From Thalassovita taeanensis (GTDB lineage Bacteria; Pseudomonadota; Alphaproteobacteria; Rhodobacterales; Rhodobacteraceae): a DNA stretch of 64,000 nucleotides. The first letter of the stretch is position 1. Each line of letters begins with the position of its first letter. Positions 36,948-46,335 of the stretch are shown one piece after another. Both the position numbers and the translations under genes were made by a program. The DNA lies in the NCBI RefSeq assembly GCF_900110775.1, contig NZ_FOEP01000005.1, positions 62,001 to 126,000 on the forward strand, written 5' to 3'. A model generated the notes under the pieces. The model did no database searches. It was not told where the DNA came from and worked only from the letters and a program-made list of their open reading frames with translations.

Positions 36948-37694
36948 TTAGTCGTATTTGTCGAAGCTGAAGGGGGGCAGGCGGGTGAACGCCTCGCGCA
37001 GGGCGGCGCCCCAGCCATTCGAGATTTCGAGGAAATAGGGATCATCGCCATCAATGCGGAAGGTGCGCCCGAGTTGCAGGCTGTCGCGCTCGTATATGTG
37101 CACGTCCAGCGGCGGGCTGACCGAGAGGTTGGCCTTGATCGTGCTGTCGAACGACACCAGCAGAAGCTTGATCGCCTCTTCAAAGCTCATGGTCGGGTCA
37201 TAGGCGCGCAGGATGATCGGGCGGCCGTATTTGGTTTCGCCAATCTGAAAGAACGGGGTGTCGGCGCTGGCCTCGATGAAGTTGCCTTCGGGATAGATCA
37301 GGAACAGGCGCATTTCGCCGTCTCCGACCTGACCGCCGACCAGAAGCGTGGCGTTGAAGGCAGAATCGGCGCGCTGGCCGACCATCACGGCATTGGCGGC
37401 GATCACTTCCTTGAGGGTCCTGCCGACCAGAGTGGCGACCTGGAACATGCTTTTGGCGGACATGATATCGGGGTCGCGGTCGGCGACCTCTTTCGAGCGT
37501 TCCTCGATCAGGCTGACGACGGCCTGTGTGGTGGCCAGATTGCCCGCGCTCATCAAGGTGATCGAGCGTTCGCCGGGCACATCCCAGTTGGTCATCTTGC
37601 GGAAGGTCGAAATGTTGTCGACCCCGGCATTGGTGCGGGTGTCGGACATGAAGACCATGCCACGGTCAAGGCAGAGGCCAACGCAATAGGTCAT
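36948..37694 (-). CDS. Anbu (bacterial proteasome homologue, BPH) peptidase
   Basis: A 248-residue Ntn-hydrolase-fold protein matching Anbu, the ancestral proteasome-type protease found outside actinobacteria. The mature N-terminus would be Thr2 (M-T-Y-C-V-G). SDTRTNAGVDNIS and SAGNLATTQAVV follow, as in Anbu. It heads a four-gene cluster with a transglutaminase, alpha-E protein and circularly permuted ATP-grasp, a linkage well known for Anbu. It is the last in transcription order of the cluster. Known Anbu proteins form oligomers with a proposed role in peptide metabolism; the substrate is unsettled. Confidence 0.9.
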   Translation of the reverse strand: MTYCVGLCLDRGMVFMSDTRTNAGVDNISTFRKMTNWDVPGERSITLMSAGNLATTQAVVSLIEERSKEVADRDPDIMSAKSMFQVATLVGRTLKEVIAANAVMVGQRADSAFNATLLVGGQVGDGEMRLFLIYPEGNFIEASADTPFFQIGETKYGRPIILRAYDPTMSFEEAIKLLLVSFDSTIKANLSVSPPLDVHIYERDSLQLGRTFRIDGDDPYFLEISNGWGAALREAFTRLPPFSFDKYD

Positions 37695-37725
37695 GATAGG
37701 GTCGCCTGATTCAGGATCATGCTGC

Positions 37726-38541
37726 CTATTGATCAGTCTGCTGCTGAACTTTCAAGGCCACATGCAGATCTTCGGTGCCCGATCCCTGACGAATACCGTG
37801 TACGGGGGCGGCATCGCGGTAATCGCGACCCACGGCCACACGCACATATCTGTCATCGGGGCAGACGGCGTTGGAGATGTCAAACCCGACCCAGCCCAGC
37901 GGCTCGACCCAGATTTCGCACCACGCGTGGCTGGCGTCCTGATCTTCGGTGTCATCCATCAGCAGATAGCCGCTGACATAGCGCGCGGCGAAGCCCATCA
38001 TGCGGGCGGAGGCGATCATGATGTGGGCGTGATCCTGGCAAACGCCATGCCCGGCCTCGAGCGCGTCTTCGGCGGTGGTGGCGGCATTGGTCTGTCCGGG
38101 GCGATAGGCGACCTGTTCGCCGATGACACGTGACAGCCGGTGCATCCGGCCCAGATCGTTTTCGTCGGGCAGAGGTTTCAGCTGCTGCACCAGTTTGCGC
38201 AGGGCCTTGCCGGGGGCGGTTGTGTCGGTTGCCGCTTCGAACAGCCAGACCGGAGCGCAGCCCTTGTGTTGGCCGATCACACCGTTGCGATTTTCAATCT
38301 CGACCACGCCTTCACTGATGATTTCCACTTTCATGGCATCAGGGTCGATCAGGATCAGCTCGACATGGTTATCGAACTGATCGTCATATCCAAGCTGCCG
38401 GGTGCCGCCGGTGATGGTCGAGGTCCACTTCAGCACCTGCTGACCGTGGCCCGAGCGCGGGATCAGCCGCAGCTGCTGCAACGCATAAGCATCGGGGCTG
38501 TCATAGCTGTAGGTGGTGGTGTGAGTGATTTTCAGCCGCAT
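37726..38541 (-). CDS. Transglutaminase-like cysteine peptidase of the Anbu cluster
   Basis: A 271-residue protein with the N-terminal beta-sandwich of bacterial transglutaminase-like proteins (about 1-85) and a core with Cys168 (GVCQDHAH), His205 (ASHAWCE) and Asp221 (FDISNA) as the papain-like triad. It starts with MRLKITHTTTYSYDSP. Together with the alpha-E and ATP-grasp proteins it is a constant Anbu partner and may process or form an amide bond. Gap to the Anbu gene is 31 bp. Confidence 0.9.
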   Translation of the reverse strand: MRLKITHTTTYSYDSPDAYALQQLRLIPRSGHGQQVLKWTSTITGGTRQLGYDDQFDNHVELILIDPDAMKVEIISEGVVEIENRNGVIGQHKGCAPVWLFEAATDTTAPGKALRKLVQQLKPLPDENDLGRMHRLSRVIGEQVAYRPGQTNAATTAEDALEAGHGVCQDHAHIMIASARMMGFAARYVSGYLLMDDTEDQDASHAWCEIWVEPLGWVGFDISNAVCPDDRYVRVAVGRDYRDAAPVHGIRQGSGTEDLHVALKVQQQTDQ

Positions 38542-38546
38542 ATGCC

Positions 38547-39488
38547 CTATCCGTAAAAGCGGAAATCCTGTTCGATCAGACTGGCCAGATGGGCCGTGTC
38601 ACGGATCGAGGTTTCCAGAAATTCGTGCAGGCCGTCCTCGAAAATCGCGGCCACTTCGCGCCCGTTGAACTTGGCACACAGCGTATCAGCCAGATCCTGA
38701 CTGCTTTGCCGAATGCCGTAATCCCCCTCCAGATGGTACAGGTTCTCGCGGATTTTGTCATAGCAGAAGGCCAGAGAGCAGGGCATCCGACGATCCATGA
38801 TCAGGAAGTCGGCGATTGCGGCGGGGGTGATTTCACCGCCGTGCAGCCAGCTGAAGGCGCGTTGGGCCGACACCGAGCGCAGGATGTTTTCCCATTGGGT
38901 ATTGTCCATCGACGAGCCGACAAACGAGGCCGAGGGCAGCAGGACGTAATATTTAACGTCCAGAATGCGCGCGGTATTGTCGGCGCGTTCCACAAAGGTG
39001 CCCATCCGGCAGAAGTTATAGATGTCATTGCGCAGCATCGTGCCGTGCAACATGCCGCGCACCACGGCGGTTTTATTGCGGATTTCTGCCAGGATCGGGG
39101 CAAGGTTGCGTTCGCTGACCGGGCGGGCAAGGACGGTTTTCATCGCCATCCAGTATTCGTTGACCGCCTCCCAAACCTCGGCAGAAAGGGCGGTGCGCAC
39201 AAGGCGCGCGTTCGAGCGTGCGACGTTGATCGACGACAGCACCGACGATGGGTTGTCGGCGTCGCGCAGCAGGAAGTTGATCACATGGCTCGCTTCGAAA
39301 TCATCGTATTTCTCGTCATACAGTGGACGGATGCCGGCGGTGTTGATCACCGATTCCCATTCACTTTCGGTATCGCCTGTCCGGGTCAGCGCGATGCGCC
39401 AGCCCGCCTCGACCAGTCGCGAGGTGTTTTCACAGCGTTCAAGATAGCGGAACATCCAGAACAGCCCGCCTGCGGTTTTTCCCAGCAT
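38547..39488 (-). CDS. Alpha-E domain protein
   Basis: A 313-residue, almost wholly helical protein starting KTAGGLFWMFRYLERCENTSRLVE, the hallmark of the alpha-E family. Conserved Arg and Trp positions (MGTFVERADNTARILD; SAQRAFSW) are visible. It sits between the ATP-grasp and transglutaminase genes, in the standard order. The family has no known enzymatic motif and is thought to work with its ATP-grasp partner. Confidence 0.9.
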   Translation of the reverse strand: MLGKTAGGLFWMFRYLERCENTSRLVEAGWRIALTRTGDTESEWESVINTAGIRPLYDEKYDDFEASHVINFLLRDADNPSSVLSSINVARSNARLVRTALSAEVWEAVNEYWMAMKTVLARPVSERNLAPILAEIRNKTAVVRGMLHGTMLRNDIYNFCRMGTFVERADNTARILDVKYYVLLPSASFVGSSMDNTQWENILRSVSAQRAFSWLHGGEITPAAIADFLIMDRRMPCSLAFCYDKIRENLYHLEGDYGIRQSSQDLADTLCAKFNGREVAAIFEDGLHEFLETSIRDTAHLASLIEQDFRFYG

Positions 39489-39494
39489 CGCCTG

Positions 39495-40925
39495 TTAGTC
39501 CCCCAAAACCCATGTATCTTTGGTGCCGCCGCCCTGTGATGAGTTCACCACCAGCGACCCCTCTTTCAGCGCGACACGCGTCAGCCCGCCGGGCGTGATC
39601 TGCACCCGGTTGGGCGAAACCAGCACGAAGGGGCGCAGATCGACGTGGCGCGGGGCAAGGCCCTTTTTGGTCATGATCGGCACGGTGGACAGGGCCAGCG
39701 TTGGCTGTGCGATATAGTTCGAGGGGCGCGCGCGCAGTTTCTTTTCGAACCGGGCCAGTTCGCGTTTGCTGGCGGCGGGGCCGACCAGCATGCCGTAGCC
39801 GCCCGAGCCGTGCACCTCTTTGACGACCAGATCCTTGAGGTTCTCGAGCACGTATTTCAGGCTGTCAGGCTCCGAGCAACGCCAGGTCGGCACATTTTGC
39901 AGGATCGACTTTTCGCCGGTATAGAATTCGACGATATCGGGCATATAGGAATAGAGCGCCTTGTCGTCAGCAATGCCGGTGCCGGGGGCGTTGGCAATGG
40001 TGATGCCGCCCGCACGGTAGACATCCATGATGCCGGGCACGCCCAACAGGCTGTTGGGGTTGAAGTTCAGCGGATCAAGATATTCATCGTCGATCCGGCG
40101 ATAAATCACGTCGATCGCCTGATATCCAAGGGTGGTGCGCATGGCCACGCGCCCGTCAACGATGCGCAGATCGTGGGATTCGACCAGTTCGGCGCCCATC
40201 TGATCGGCCAGAAACGCATGTTCGAAATAGGCCGAGTTATGGATGCCGGGCGTCAGGACCGCCACGACCGGCCGGTCGCCGTTGAAGGCGGGCGGGGCGC
40301 AATCGGACAGCGAGCGGCGCAGGTTCTGCGGATAGCTGCTGACGGGGCGGACTTTTAGCTGGGTGAACAGCTCGGGGAACATCTGGAGCATCGTTTCGCG
40401 ATTTTCCAGCATGTAGGACACGCCTGACGGGGTGCGGGCGTTGTCTTCGAGCACGTAGAATTCATTTTCGCCGGTGCGCACCAGATCGGTGCCGACGACA
40501 TGGGTATAGACGCCGCCGGGCGGGTTGAGCCCGATCATCTGTGGCAGGAAGGCTTCATTGCGAGCGATGATTTCGCGCGGCAAGCGCCCGGCGCGCAGGA
40601 TTTCCTGACGGTGATAGATGTCGTGCAGAAAGGCGTTGATTGCGCGGACGCGCTGTTCGATGCCTTGTTCAAGCCGCTGCCATTCGCGGGCGGCGATGAT
40701 ACGGGGCACGATGTCAAAGGGGATCAGACGCTCGTCGGCGTCTTGCTGCCCATAGACGTTGAAAGTGATGCCTATGCGCCGGAAAAAGGCTTCTGCCTCT
40801 GCTGATTTCTTGCGCAGCTCTTTAGCATCCTCGCCAACGAACCAATCATTGTAGCGGGAATAGGGCTGTCGCGGCAGCTCGGTCCCTTCGAACATTTCGT
40901 CAAAAAAACTTGGTTTCGTATCCAT
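39495..40925 (-). CDS. Circularly permuted type 2 ATP-grasp protein
   Basis: A 476-residue ATP-grasp in which the order of subdomains is permuted. It starts FDEMFEGTELPRQPYSRY, has VYTHVVGTDLVRTGENEFYVLEDNARTPSGVSYMLENR and DDKALYSYMPDIVEFYTGEK, and ends with the Lys-Glu-containing VVKEVHGSGGYGMLVGP nucleotide region. These are typical of the Anbu/alpha-E associated ligases, which probably form a peptide-like bond using ATP. It is the first gene of the cluster, its start 222 bp from glpD. Confidence 0.92.
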   Translation of the reverse strand: MDTKPSFFDEMFEGTELPRQPYSRYNDWFVGEDAKELRKKSAEAEAFFRRIGITFNVYGQQDADERLIPFDIVPRIIAAREWQRLEQGIEQRVRAINAFLHDIYHRQEILRAGRLPREIIARNEAFLPQMIGLNPPGGVYTHVVGTDLVRTGENEFYVLEDNARTPSGVSYMLENRETMLQMFPELFTQLKVRPVSSYPQNLRRSLSDCAPPAFNGDRPVVAVLTPGIHNSAYFEHAFLADQMGAELVESHDLRIVDGRVAMRTTLGYQAIDVIYRRIDDEYLDPLNFNPNSLLGVPGIMDVYRAGGITIANAPGTGIADDKALYSYMPDIVEFYTGEKSILQNVPTWRCSEPDSLKYVLENLKDLVVKEVHGSGGYGMLVGPAASKRELARFEKKLRARPSNYIAQPTLALSTVPIMTKKGLAPRHVDLRPFVLVSPNRVQITPGGLTRVALKEGSLVVNSSQGGGTKDTWVLGD

Positions 40926-41085
40926 GAGCCCGCTGTTGAGAAGGGTTGAGTTTCAATTGAGAAGACGCTGAAAAAGGTGGCGATGCAAGTGGGAGGGCGA
41001 TCTTTACTAGGGCGTATGACTAAAACGTAAGCAATCGCCTGAAAACTGAGCGGGATGCGGGGAGTGCGCTTTGCCCGAGCTTGGC

Positions 41086-41115
41086 TTGACCCGAGTCTTC
41101 GCGTCGGCGCATAGA
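41086..41115 (+). promoter_or_regulatory. Sigma-70-like promoter for glpD
   Basis: TTGACC at 41086-41091 and CATAGA at 41110-41115, 18 bp apart, lie 33 bp before the glpD ATG. The match is moderate. The remaining part of the 222-bp divergent region (40926-41085) has an AT-rich stretch near 41000-41040, possibly the promoter of the Anbu cluster on the other strand. Confidence 0.4.
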
Positions 41116-41147
41116 GTTGCCAGAGCGCCTCAATACGGACCTGTCCC

Positions 41148-42704
41148 ATGCCCGACACCCCATTCTATGACCTGTTCGTGATTGGCGGCGGCATCAATGG
41201 CTGCGGCATTGCCCGCGACGCGGCGGGGCGGGGCATGTCGGTCTGTCTGGCCGAGATGGGCGATTTGGCGGGGGCGACCTCGTCCGCGTCGACCAAGCTG
41301 TTTCATGGCGGGTTGCGGTATCTGGAATATTTCGAGCTGCGGCTGGTGCGCGAGGCGCTGATTGAACGCGAGGTTCTGCTGCGTGCGATGCCGCATATCA
41401 GCTGGCCGATGCGGTTCGTGCTGCCGTTGCACCGCGATATGCGGTTCGAGGCGGAAACCCCGGCCTCGCGGGTGTTGTCGGTCTTCATGCCGTGGATGCG
41501 CGGGCGCAGGCCGGCCTGGATGATCCGGGCGGGGTTGTTTTTGTATGACCATCTGGGCGGGCGGAAGATTTTGCCCGCGACGCGGGCGTTGAACCTGCGC
41601 AGCGATCCGGCAGGCGCTGCGTTGCAGGAAAAATACGCGCGTGCGTTTGAGTATTCCGATTGTTGGGTGCAGGATTCGCGGCTGGTGGTTCTGAACGCCC
41701 GCGATGCGGCGGCCAAGGGCGCCACGATCCTGACCCGGACCCGCGTGACGGGGACAGAGCGCGACGCCGATGGCTGGCGGATCACGGTTGAGGTCGGCGG
41801 GCAGACGCAGGTGATCCGGGCGCGGGCGTTGGTGAATGCCGCGGGACCTTGGGTGCAGCAGGTGCTGGGGCAGGTGGCACATGTGAACAGCCCGGCCAGC
41901 GTGCGGTTGGTGCGCGGCAGCCACATCGTGACGCGGCGGCTGTTTGATCACGACAAATGCTATTTCTTTCAGGGCACTGATGGGCGGATCATTTTTGCGA
42001 TCCCCTATGAGCAGGAGTTTACGCTGATCGGGACGACGGATGCCGATCACACTGACCCCAACACGCCCCCCGCGATCACCGAGGCTGAGACCGATTATTT
42101 GCTGAATTTCGCCAATGGCTATTTCAAGCAGCGGCTGAGCCGGGATGATATTGTCTGGACCTATTCCGGTGTGCGGCCTTTGTATGATGACGGGGCGGGC
42201 AGCGCGCAGTCGGCGACGCGGGATTATGTGCTGAAGCTGGACGACCACGGCGCGCCGTTGCTGTCGGTGTTTGGCGGCAAGATCACCACCTATAGGCGGC
42301 TGGCCGAGCATGCGTTGCAAAAACTGGCACCGCTGGTTTCTGGCATGGGAGAGGCATGGACGGCGGGGGCCGCTTTGCCGGGCGGGGATTTTCCTGTGGC
42401 CGAGGTGCAGGACAGGATCGCCGCCTTGCAGGCTGATTTTCCTTTTTTGACGGCGGCTTGGGCGTTGCGGCTGTTCCGGGCCTATGGCACCGAGACCTGG
42501 GAGGTGTTGGGCGATGCCAACAGCGCTGCCGATCTGGGGCAGGATTTCGGCGCGACCCTGACCGAGGCTGAACTGCGCTGGATGGTGGCGCGGGAATATG
42601 CCCGAACCGCACAGGATGCGCTGTGGCGGCGCAGCAAGCTGGGGCTGGGGCTGGACCCGGCGCAGGTGCGGGCGGTTGAGGATTGGATGCGCGCGCAGGC
42701 GTGA
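41148..42704 (+). CDS. glpD: Aerobic glycerol-3-phosphate dehydrogenase
   Basis: A 518-residue FAD enzyme that oxidises glycerol-3-phosphate to dihydroxyacetone phosphate and feeds quinone. The dinucleotide motif is IGGGINGCGIARDAAGRG, and STKLFHGGLRYLE is a family signature. The C-terminal DAO domain carries FGGKITTYRRLAEHAL. Membrane association is as usual for GlpD, with no TM helix. It precedes glpK, 48 bp apart, in a glycerol-use operon. No transporter gene is adjacent. Confidence 0.95.
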   Translation: MPDTPFYDLFVIGGGINGCGIARDAAGRGMSVCLAEMGDLAGATSSASTKLFHGGLRYLEYFELRLVREALIEREVLLRAMPHISWPMRFVLPLHRDMRFEAETPASRVLSVFMPWMRGRRPAWMIRAGLFLYDHLGGRKILPATRALNLRSDPAGAALQEKYARAFEYSDCWVQDSRLVVLNARDAAAKGATILTRTRVTGTERDADGWRITVEVGGQTQVIRARALVNAAGPWVQQVLGQVAHVNSPASVRLVRGSHIVTRRLFDHDKCYFFQGTDGRIIFAIPYEQEFTLIGTTDADHTDPNTPPAITEAETDYLLNFANGYFKQRLSRDDIVWTYSGVRPLYDDGAGSAQSATRDYVLKLDDHGAPLLSVFGGKITTYRRLAEHALQKLAPLVSGMGEAWTAGAALPGGDFPVAEVQDRIAALQADFPFLTAAWALRLFRAYGTETWEVLGDANSAADLGQDFGATLTEAELRWMVAREYARTAQDALWRRSKLGLGLDPAQVRAVEDWMRAQA

Positions 42705-42752
42705 CGCGCTAGGCTGACGGGAGCAGCGGGGCCAAGGCCGGGAGGAGGAGAG

Positions 42753-44243
42753 ATGACGCATATTCTGGCGCTGGATCAGGGCACGACATCAAGCCGTGCG
42801 ATCCTGTTTGATGGGCAGATGCAGGTGGTGGCCGTGGCGCAGCAAGAGTTTGCGCAGCATTTCCCGGCCTCGGGCTGGGTAGAGCATGTGCCCGATGATC
42901 TGTGGCAAAGCACGCTGGAATCTGCGCATGCGGTTTTGACGCAGGCGGGGCTCGGCGCGCGCGATGTGGCTGCGATCGGGATCACCAATCAGCGCGAGAC
43001 GACGCTGGTTTGGGATGTCGAGACCGGCCAGCCGATCCACAACGCGATTGTGTGGCAGGATCGCCGCACCGCCGATGTCTGCGCCGCGTTGCGCACGGCC
43101 GGGCACGAGCCGATGATCACCGCACGGACGGGGCTGTTGCTGGACCCGTATTTTTCAGGAACCAAGCTGAAATGGATTTTGGATCATGTGGCGGGCGCGC
43201 GGGCGCGGGCCAAAGCAGGCAAGCTGCGGTTTGGGACGGTTGACAGTTATCTGATCTGGAAGCTGACCGGCGGGCGCAGCCATCTGACCGATGCGACCAA
43301 TGCGGCGCGCACGCTGCTTTATGACATTCGCAAGGGGCGGTGGAGCCAGACGATCTGTGATCTGCTGGATATCCCGGTGGAGATGCTGCCCGAGGTGCGC
43401 GATTGCGCCTCGGACTTTGGGGTGACCGATCTGTTGGGGGCGCCTGTGCCGATTTTGGGTGTGGCCGGCGATCAGCAGGCGGCGGCGATGGGGCAGGCGT
43501 GTTTTCGCCCCGGCATGATGAAATCGACCTATGGCACCGGATGCTTTGCGCTGCTTAACACGGGGGGCACGATGGTGGCCTCGCAAAACCGGTTGCTGAG
43601 CACAATTGCCTGTCAGCTGGACGGGCAGGTTAGCTATGCTTTGGAGGGGTCGATTTTCATCGCGGGCGCGGTGGTGCAATGGCTGCGTGACGGGTTGGGG
43701 ATCATTGCGGACGCAGCGGAAGTGCAGGGATTGGCGATGCGGGCCGATCCGGCGCAGGACGTGACGCTTGTGCCGGCCTTCACGGGCTTGGGCGCGCCGT
43801 ATTGGCGCCCGGACTGCCGCGGGGCGATTTACGGGCTGACGCGCAATTCCGGCCCGCCCGAACTGTCGCGGGCGGCGCTGGAAAGCGTGGGGTTTCAGAC
43901 CCGCGATCTGCTGGAGGCGATGCAGGCCGATTGGCCGGTTGCGGCGCGCGGGGCAGATCAGACAACGTTGCGGGTGGATGGGGGCATGGCCGCCTCGGAT
44001 TGGACGATGCAGTTTCTGGCGGATATTCTGGGGGCGCCGGTGGACCGGCCAAAGGTGTTGGAGACAACGGCGTTGGGCGTGGCGTGGCTGGCTGGAATGC
44101 GGGCGGGGGTTTACCCGGATCAGGCGGAATTTGCCGCCACCTGGGCCGCCGAGGCGCGGTTTACCCCAACGATGGCAGAGCCCGCGCGTGAGGCGCGCTA
44201 TGCCCGTTGGCGCGCGGCGGTCGCGGCGACGATGAGTGTGTGA
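42753..44243 (+). CDS. glpK: Glycerol kinase
   Basis: A 496-residue FGGY-family kinase that forms glycerol-3-phosphate. The N-terminus is [16 protein letters not shown], and [25 protein letters not shown] and [17 protein letters not shown] are seen in the usual order, all GlpK-specific. A GGGAGGAGGAGAG site precedes the ATG. Downstream is a 492-bp stretch with a likely gene remnant. Confidence 0.96.
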   Translation: MTHILALDQGTTSSRAILFDGQMQVVAVAQQEFAQHFPASGWVEHVPDDLWQSTLESAHAVLTQAGLGARDVAAIGITNQRETTLVWDVETGQPIHNAIVWQDRRTADVCAALRTAGHEPMITARTGLLLDPYFSGTKLKWILDHVAGARARAKAGKLRFGTVDSYLIWKLTGGRSHLTDATNAARTLLYDIRKGRWSQTICDLLDIPVEMLPEVRDCASDFGVTDLLGAPVPILGVAGDQQAAAMGQACFRPGMMKSTYGTGCFALLNTGGTMVASQNRLLSTIACQLDGQVSYALEGSIFIAGAVVQWLRDGLGIIADAAEVQGLAMRADPAQDVTLVPAFTGLGAPYWRPDCRGAIYGLTRNSGPPELSRAALESVGFQTRDLLEAMQADWPVAARGADQTTLRVDGGMAASDWTMQFLADILGAPVDRPKVLETTALGVAWLAGMRAGVYPDQAEFAATWAAEARFTPTMAEPAREARYARWRAAVAATMSV

Positions 44244-44332
44244 CTTTTGTGAAGATCTCCGGGTAAGTAATTGTAACAATACCGTAATATCCACGGGTTG
44301 ACGTCTGGCCCGCGGGGGCAGAGGATGCGCGC

Positions 44333-44617
44333 ATGAAGCAGGATATGCCCGCAGTTGCGCTGAGCCCGATCCACGAGATGCCCAAACCGGAGATCACACC
44401 GAGATCACCTTGGCCGATGGCATATGCTTGTCTGGACGGGCGGGGCGGGCAGCGGCATCTTTACTGCGAAACAAAGTCCAGGATGTGGCCGGATGCGAGG
44501 CATTTTCATCTGACGGCCCGGCTGGACGCGTATGAAAACGACACAGTTATCCTTCAGCGTGACATGATCGATATAAACTGCACGCGATCAGATGTGAGGC
44601 CGCAACACGAAAGGTAG
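44333..44617 (+). pseudogene. Probable C-terminal remnant of a CocE/NonD (S15) hydrolase
   Basis: A 94-codon open frame resembles the very end of CocE/NonD-type hydrolases. A segment with H-L-Y-C-E-T, then ARHFHLTARLDAYENDTVIL and a final Arg-containing tail, matches the last beta strands of that family. The upstream catalytic part is absent. It may be a decay remnant left after rearrangement, or a chance resemblance. No ribosome site of quality precedes the ATG. It lies in the 44244-44735 gap between glpK and the oligopeptide transporter. Confidence 0.35.
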
Positions 44618-44665
44618 CGGCGCGCATCAAGAAAATCCTTGATCGGTGGGTTTCAATCGGCATTG

Positions 44666-44681
44666 TTGACTCATCAGTCAA
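44666..44681. promoter_or_regulatory. Perfect operator-like palindrome before the oligopeptide operon
   Basis: TTGACT-CATC-AGTCAA is a perfect 6+6 inverted repeat 54 bp before the binding-protein gene, followed directly by TATAAG. It resembles TetR-family operators such as the RutR site (TTGACCA-NN-TGGTCAA). Control by a local repressor is inferred; no regulator gene is adjacent. Confidence 0.45.
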
Positions 44682-44735
44682 TATAAGCCGGACCTACCGG
44701 CCAGACATCACAACTATGACCAACGGGAGACGGCC

Positions 44736-46322
44736 ATGAACGACCAGATTGAATTTCTTAAGGCGCGCGTCGGCGCGGGCAAGATGACACGGCGCGAGTT
44801 CGTCGGCCGGGTGGGCGCACTTGGTGTGACGGCGGCGGCCGCGAACACGATGCTGGCAAGCGCGGTTCAGGCGGCAGGTCCGGTCAAGGGCGGCACGCTC
44901 AAGATCGGGTCGGTTGGCGGCGAAAGCACCAACTCGCTTGACCCCGCACTGGCCGCCAGCCAGGTGCCATTCCACAACCTGTATCAGTTTGGCGAAACTC
45001 TGGTGAACGTCGAAGCTGATGGGTCGCTGCAGAACCGTCTGGCCGAGGTGGTCGAGTCGACCGCCGATGCCAAGACCTGGACGTTCAAGATCCGCTCGGG
45101 CGTTGATTTTCACAACGGCAAGGCACTGACGGCACAGGACGTTCTGCGCACGATGGAGCGTCATTCGAACGAAGAGTCCAAATCCGGCGCGCTTGGCATT
45201 CTGCGCGGTATTGAGTCGATGAAGGCCGAGGGCGATACGTTTTCGTTGACGCTGGCGACGCCCAACGCCGACCTGCCGTATCTGATGGCGGACTATCACC
45301 TGATGATCCAGCCCGATGGCGGTTTCGAGAACCCCGCAGCCGGGGTCGGTACAGGTGCCTATATGCTGGAGGTCGATGAGCCCGGCGTGCGCCATCTGTG
45401 GAAGAAGAACCCCAACTATTGGGACAGCAGCCTTGGCCACGTTGACGAGGTCGAGATCCTTGCGATCAACGATTCCACCGCCCGGATGGCGGCGCTGCAA
45501 TCGGGTCAGGTGCATGTGGTCAACCGCGTGGATCCCAAGGTTGCGGGCCTGCTTGGCCGTGCGCCGGGGATTTCGGTGAAAAACGTCGGTGGCCCCGGTC
45601 ACTATGTGTTCATCATGCATGTGGATACCGCGCCGTTTGACAACAACGACCTGCGTATGGCGCTGAAATATGCGATCAACCGTCAGGAAATGGTGGACAA
45701 GATCCTTCGCGGCTATGGCTCGGTGGGCAACGACATGCCAATCAACGCTTCTTATCCGCTGTTCGATGAAACGATCCCGCAGCGCGAATATGACCCGGAA
45801 AAAGCCGCAGCGCATTACAAGGCGTCCGGCCATGATGGCAGCCCGATCGTGCTGCGCGTCGCTGATGGTGCCTTTCCCGGTGCGGTCGATGCGGCGGCGC
45901 TGTTCCAGCAATCGGCCAAGGCGGCCGGTATTCCGCTGGAAATCAAGCGCGAGCCGAATGACGGCTATTGGTCGGAAGTGTGGAACAAGCAGCCGTTCTG
46001 TGCCTCTTACTGGGGTGGGCGTCCGGTGCAGGACCAGATGTATTCGACCGCCTATCTGTCGACCGCGGACTGGAATGACACCCGCTTCAAGAACGCTGAT
46101 TTCGATGCCAAGCTGTTGGCGGCGCGGGCCGAATTGGATACCACCAAGCGCAAGGCGATGTACTCTGAGTTGGGCATGATGGTGCGCGATGAAGGCGGGC
46201 TGATCTGTCCGATGTTCAACGACTATGTCGATGGCGTCAGCGACAAGGTACAGGGCTGGATCAAGGATCCGACCGGTGACCTGATGAGCGGCAAAGTCTC
46301 GCAGAAAGTCTGGTTGGCGTGA
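44736..46322 (+). CDS. Oligopeptide-type ABC substrate-binding protein, Tat-exported
   Basis: A 528-residue family 5 solute-binding protein (DppA/OppA type). The N-terminus has a twin-arginine signal (KMTRREF, R19-R20) followed by a hydrophobic stretch ending near AVQAAG. GGTLKIGSVGGESTNSLDPAL opens the mature protein, and it has the EVEILAINDSTARMAALQSGQ core. Tat export of this family is common in alphaproteobacteria. Ligand not determinable (peptides, opines, sugars or nickel). Operon with two permeases and a double ATPase follows. Confidence 0.9.
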   Translation: MNDQIEFLKARVGAGKMTRREFVGRVGALGVTAAAANTMLASAVQAAGPVKGGTLKIGSVGGESTNSLDPALAASQVPFHNLYQFGETLVNVEADGSLQNRLAEVVESTADAKTWTFKIRSGVDFHNGKALTAQDVLRTMERHSNEESKSGALGILRGIESMKAEGDTFSLTLATPNADLPYLMADYHLMIQPDGGFENPAAGVGTGAYMLEVDEPGVRHLWKKNPNYWDSSLGHVDEVEILAINDSTARMAALQSGQVHVVNRVDPKVAGLLGRAPGISVKNVGGPGHYVFIMHVDTAPFDNNDLRMALKYAINRQEMVDKILRGYGSVGNDMPINASYPLFDETIPQREYDPEKAAAHYKASGHDGSPIVLRVADGAFPGAVDAAALFQQSAKAAGIPLEIKREPNDGYWSEVWNKQPFCASYWGGRPVQDQMYSTAYLSTADWNDTRFKNADFDAKLLAARAELDTTKRKAMYSELGMMVRDEGGLICPMFNDYVDGVSDKVQGWIKDPTGDLMSGKVSQKVWLA

Positions 46323-46335
46323 TCGGAGCGATTTG

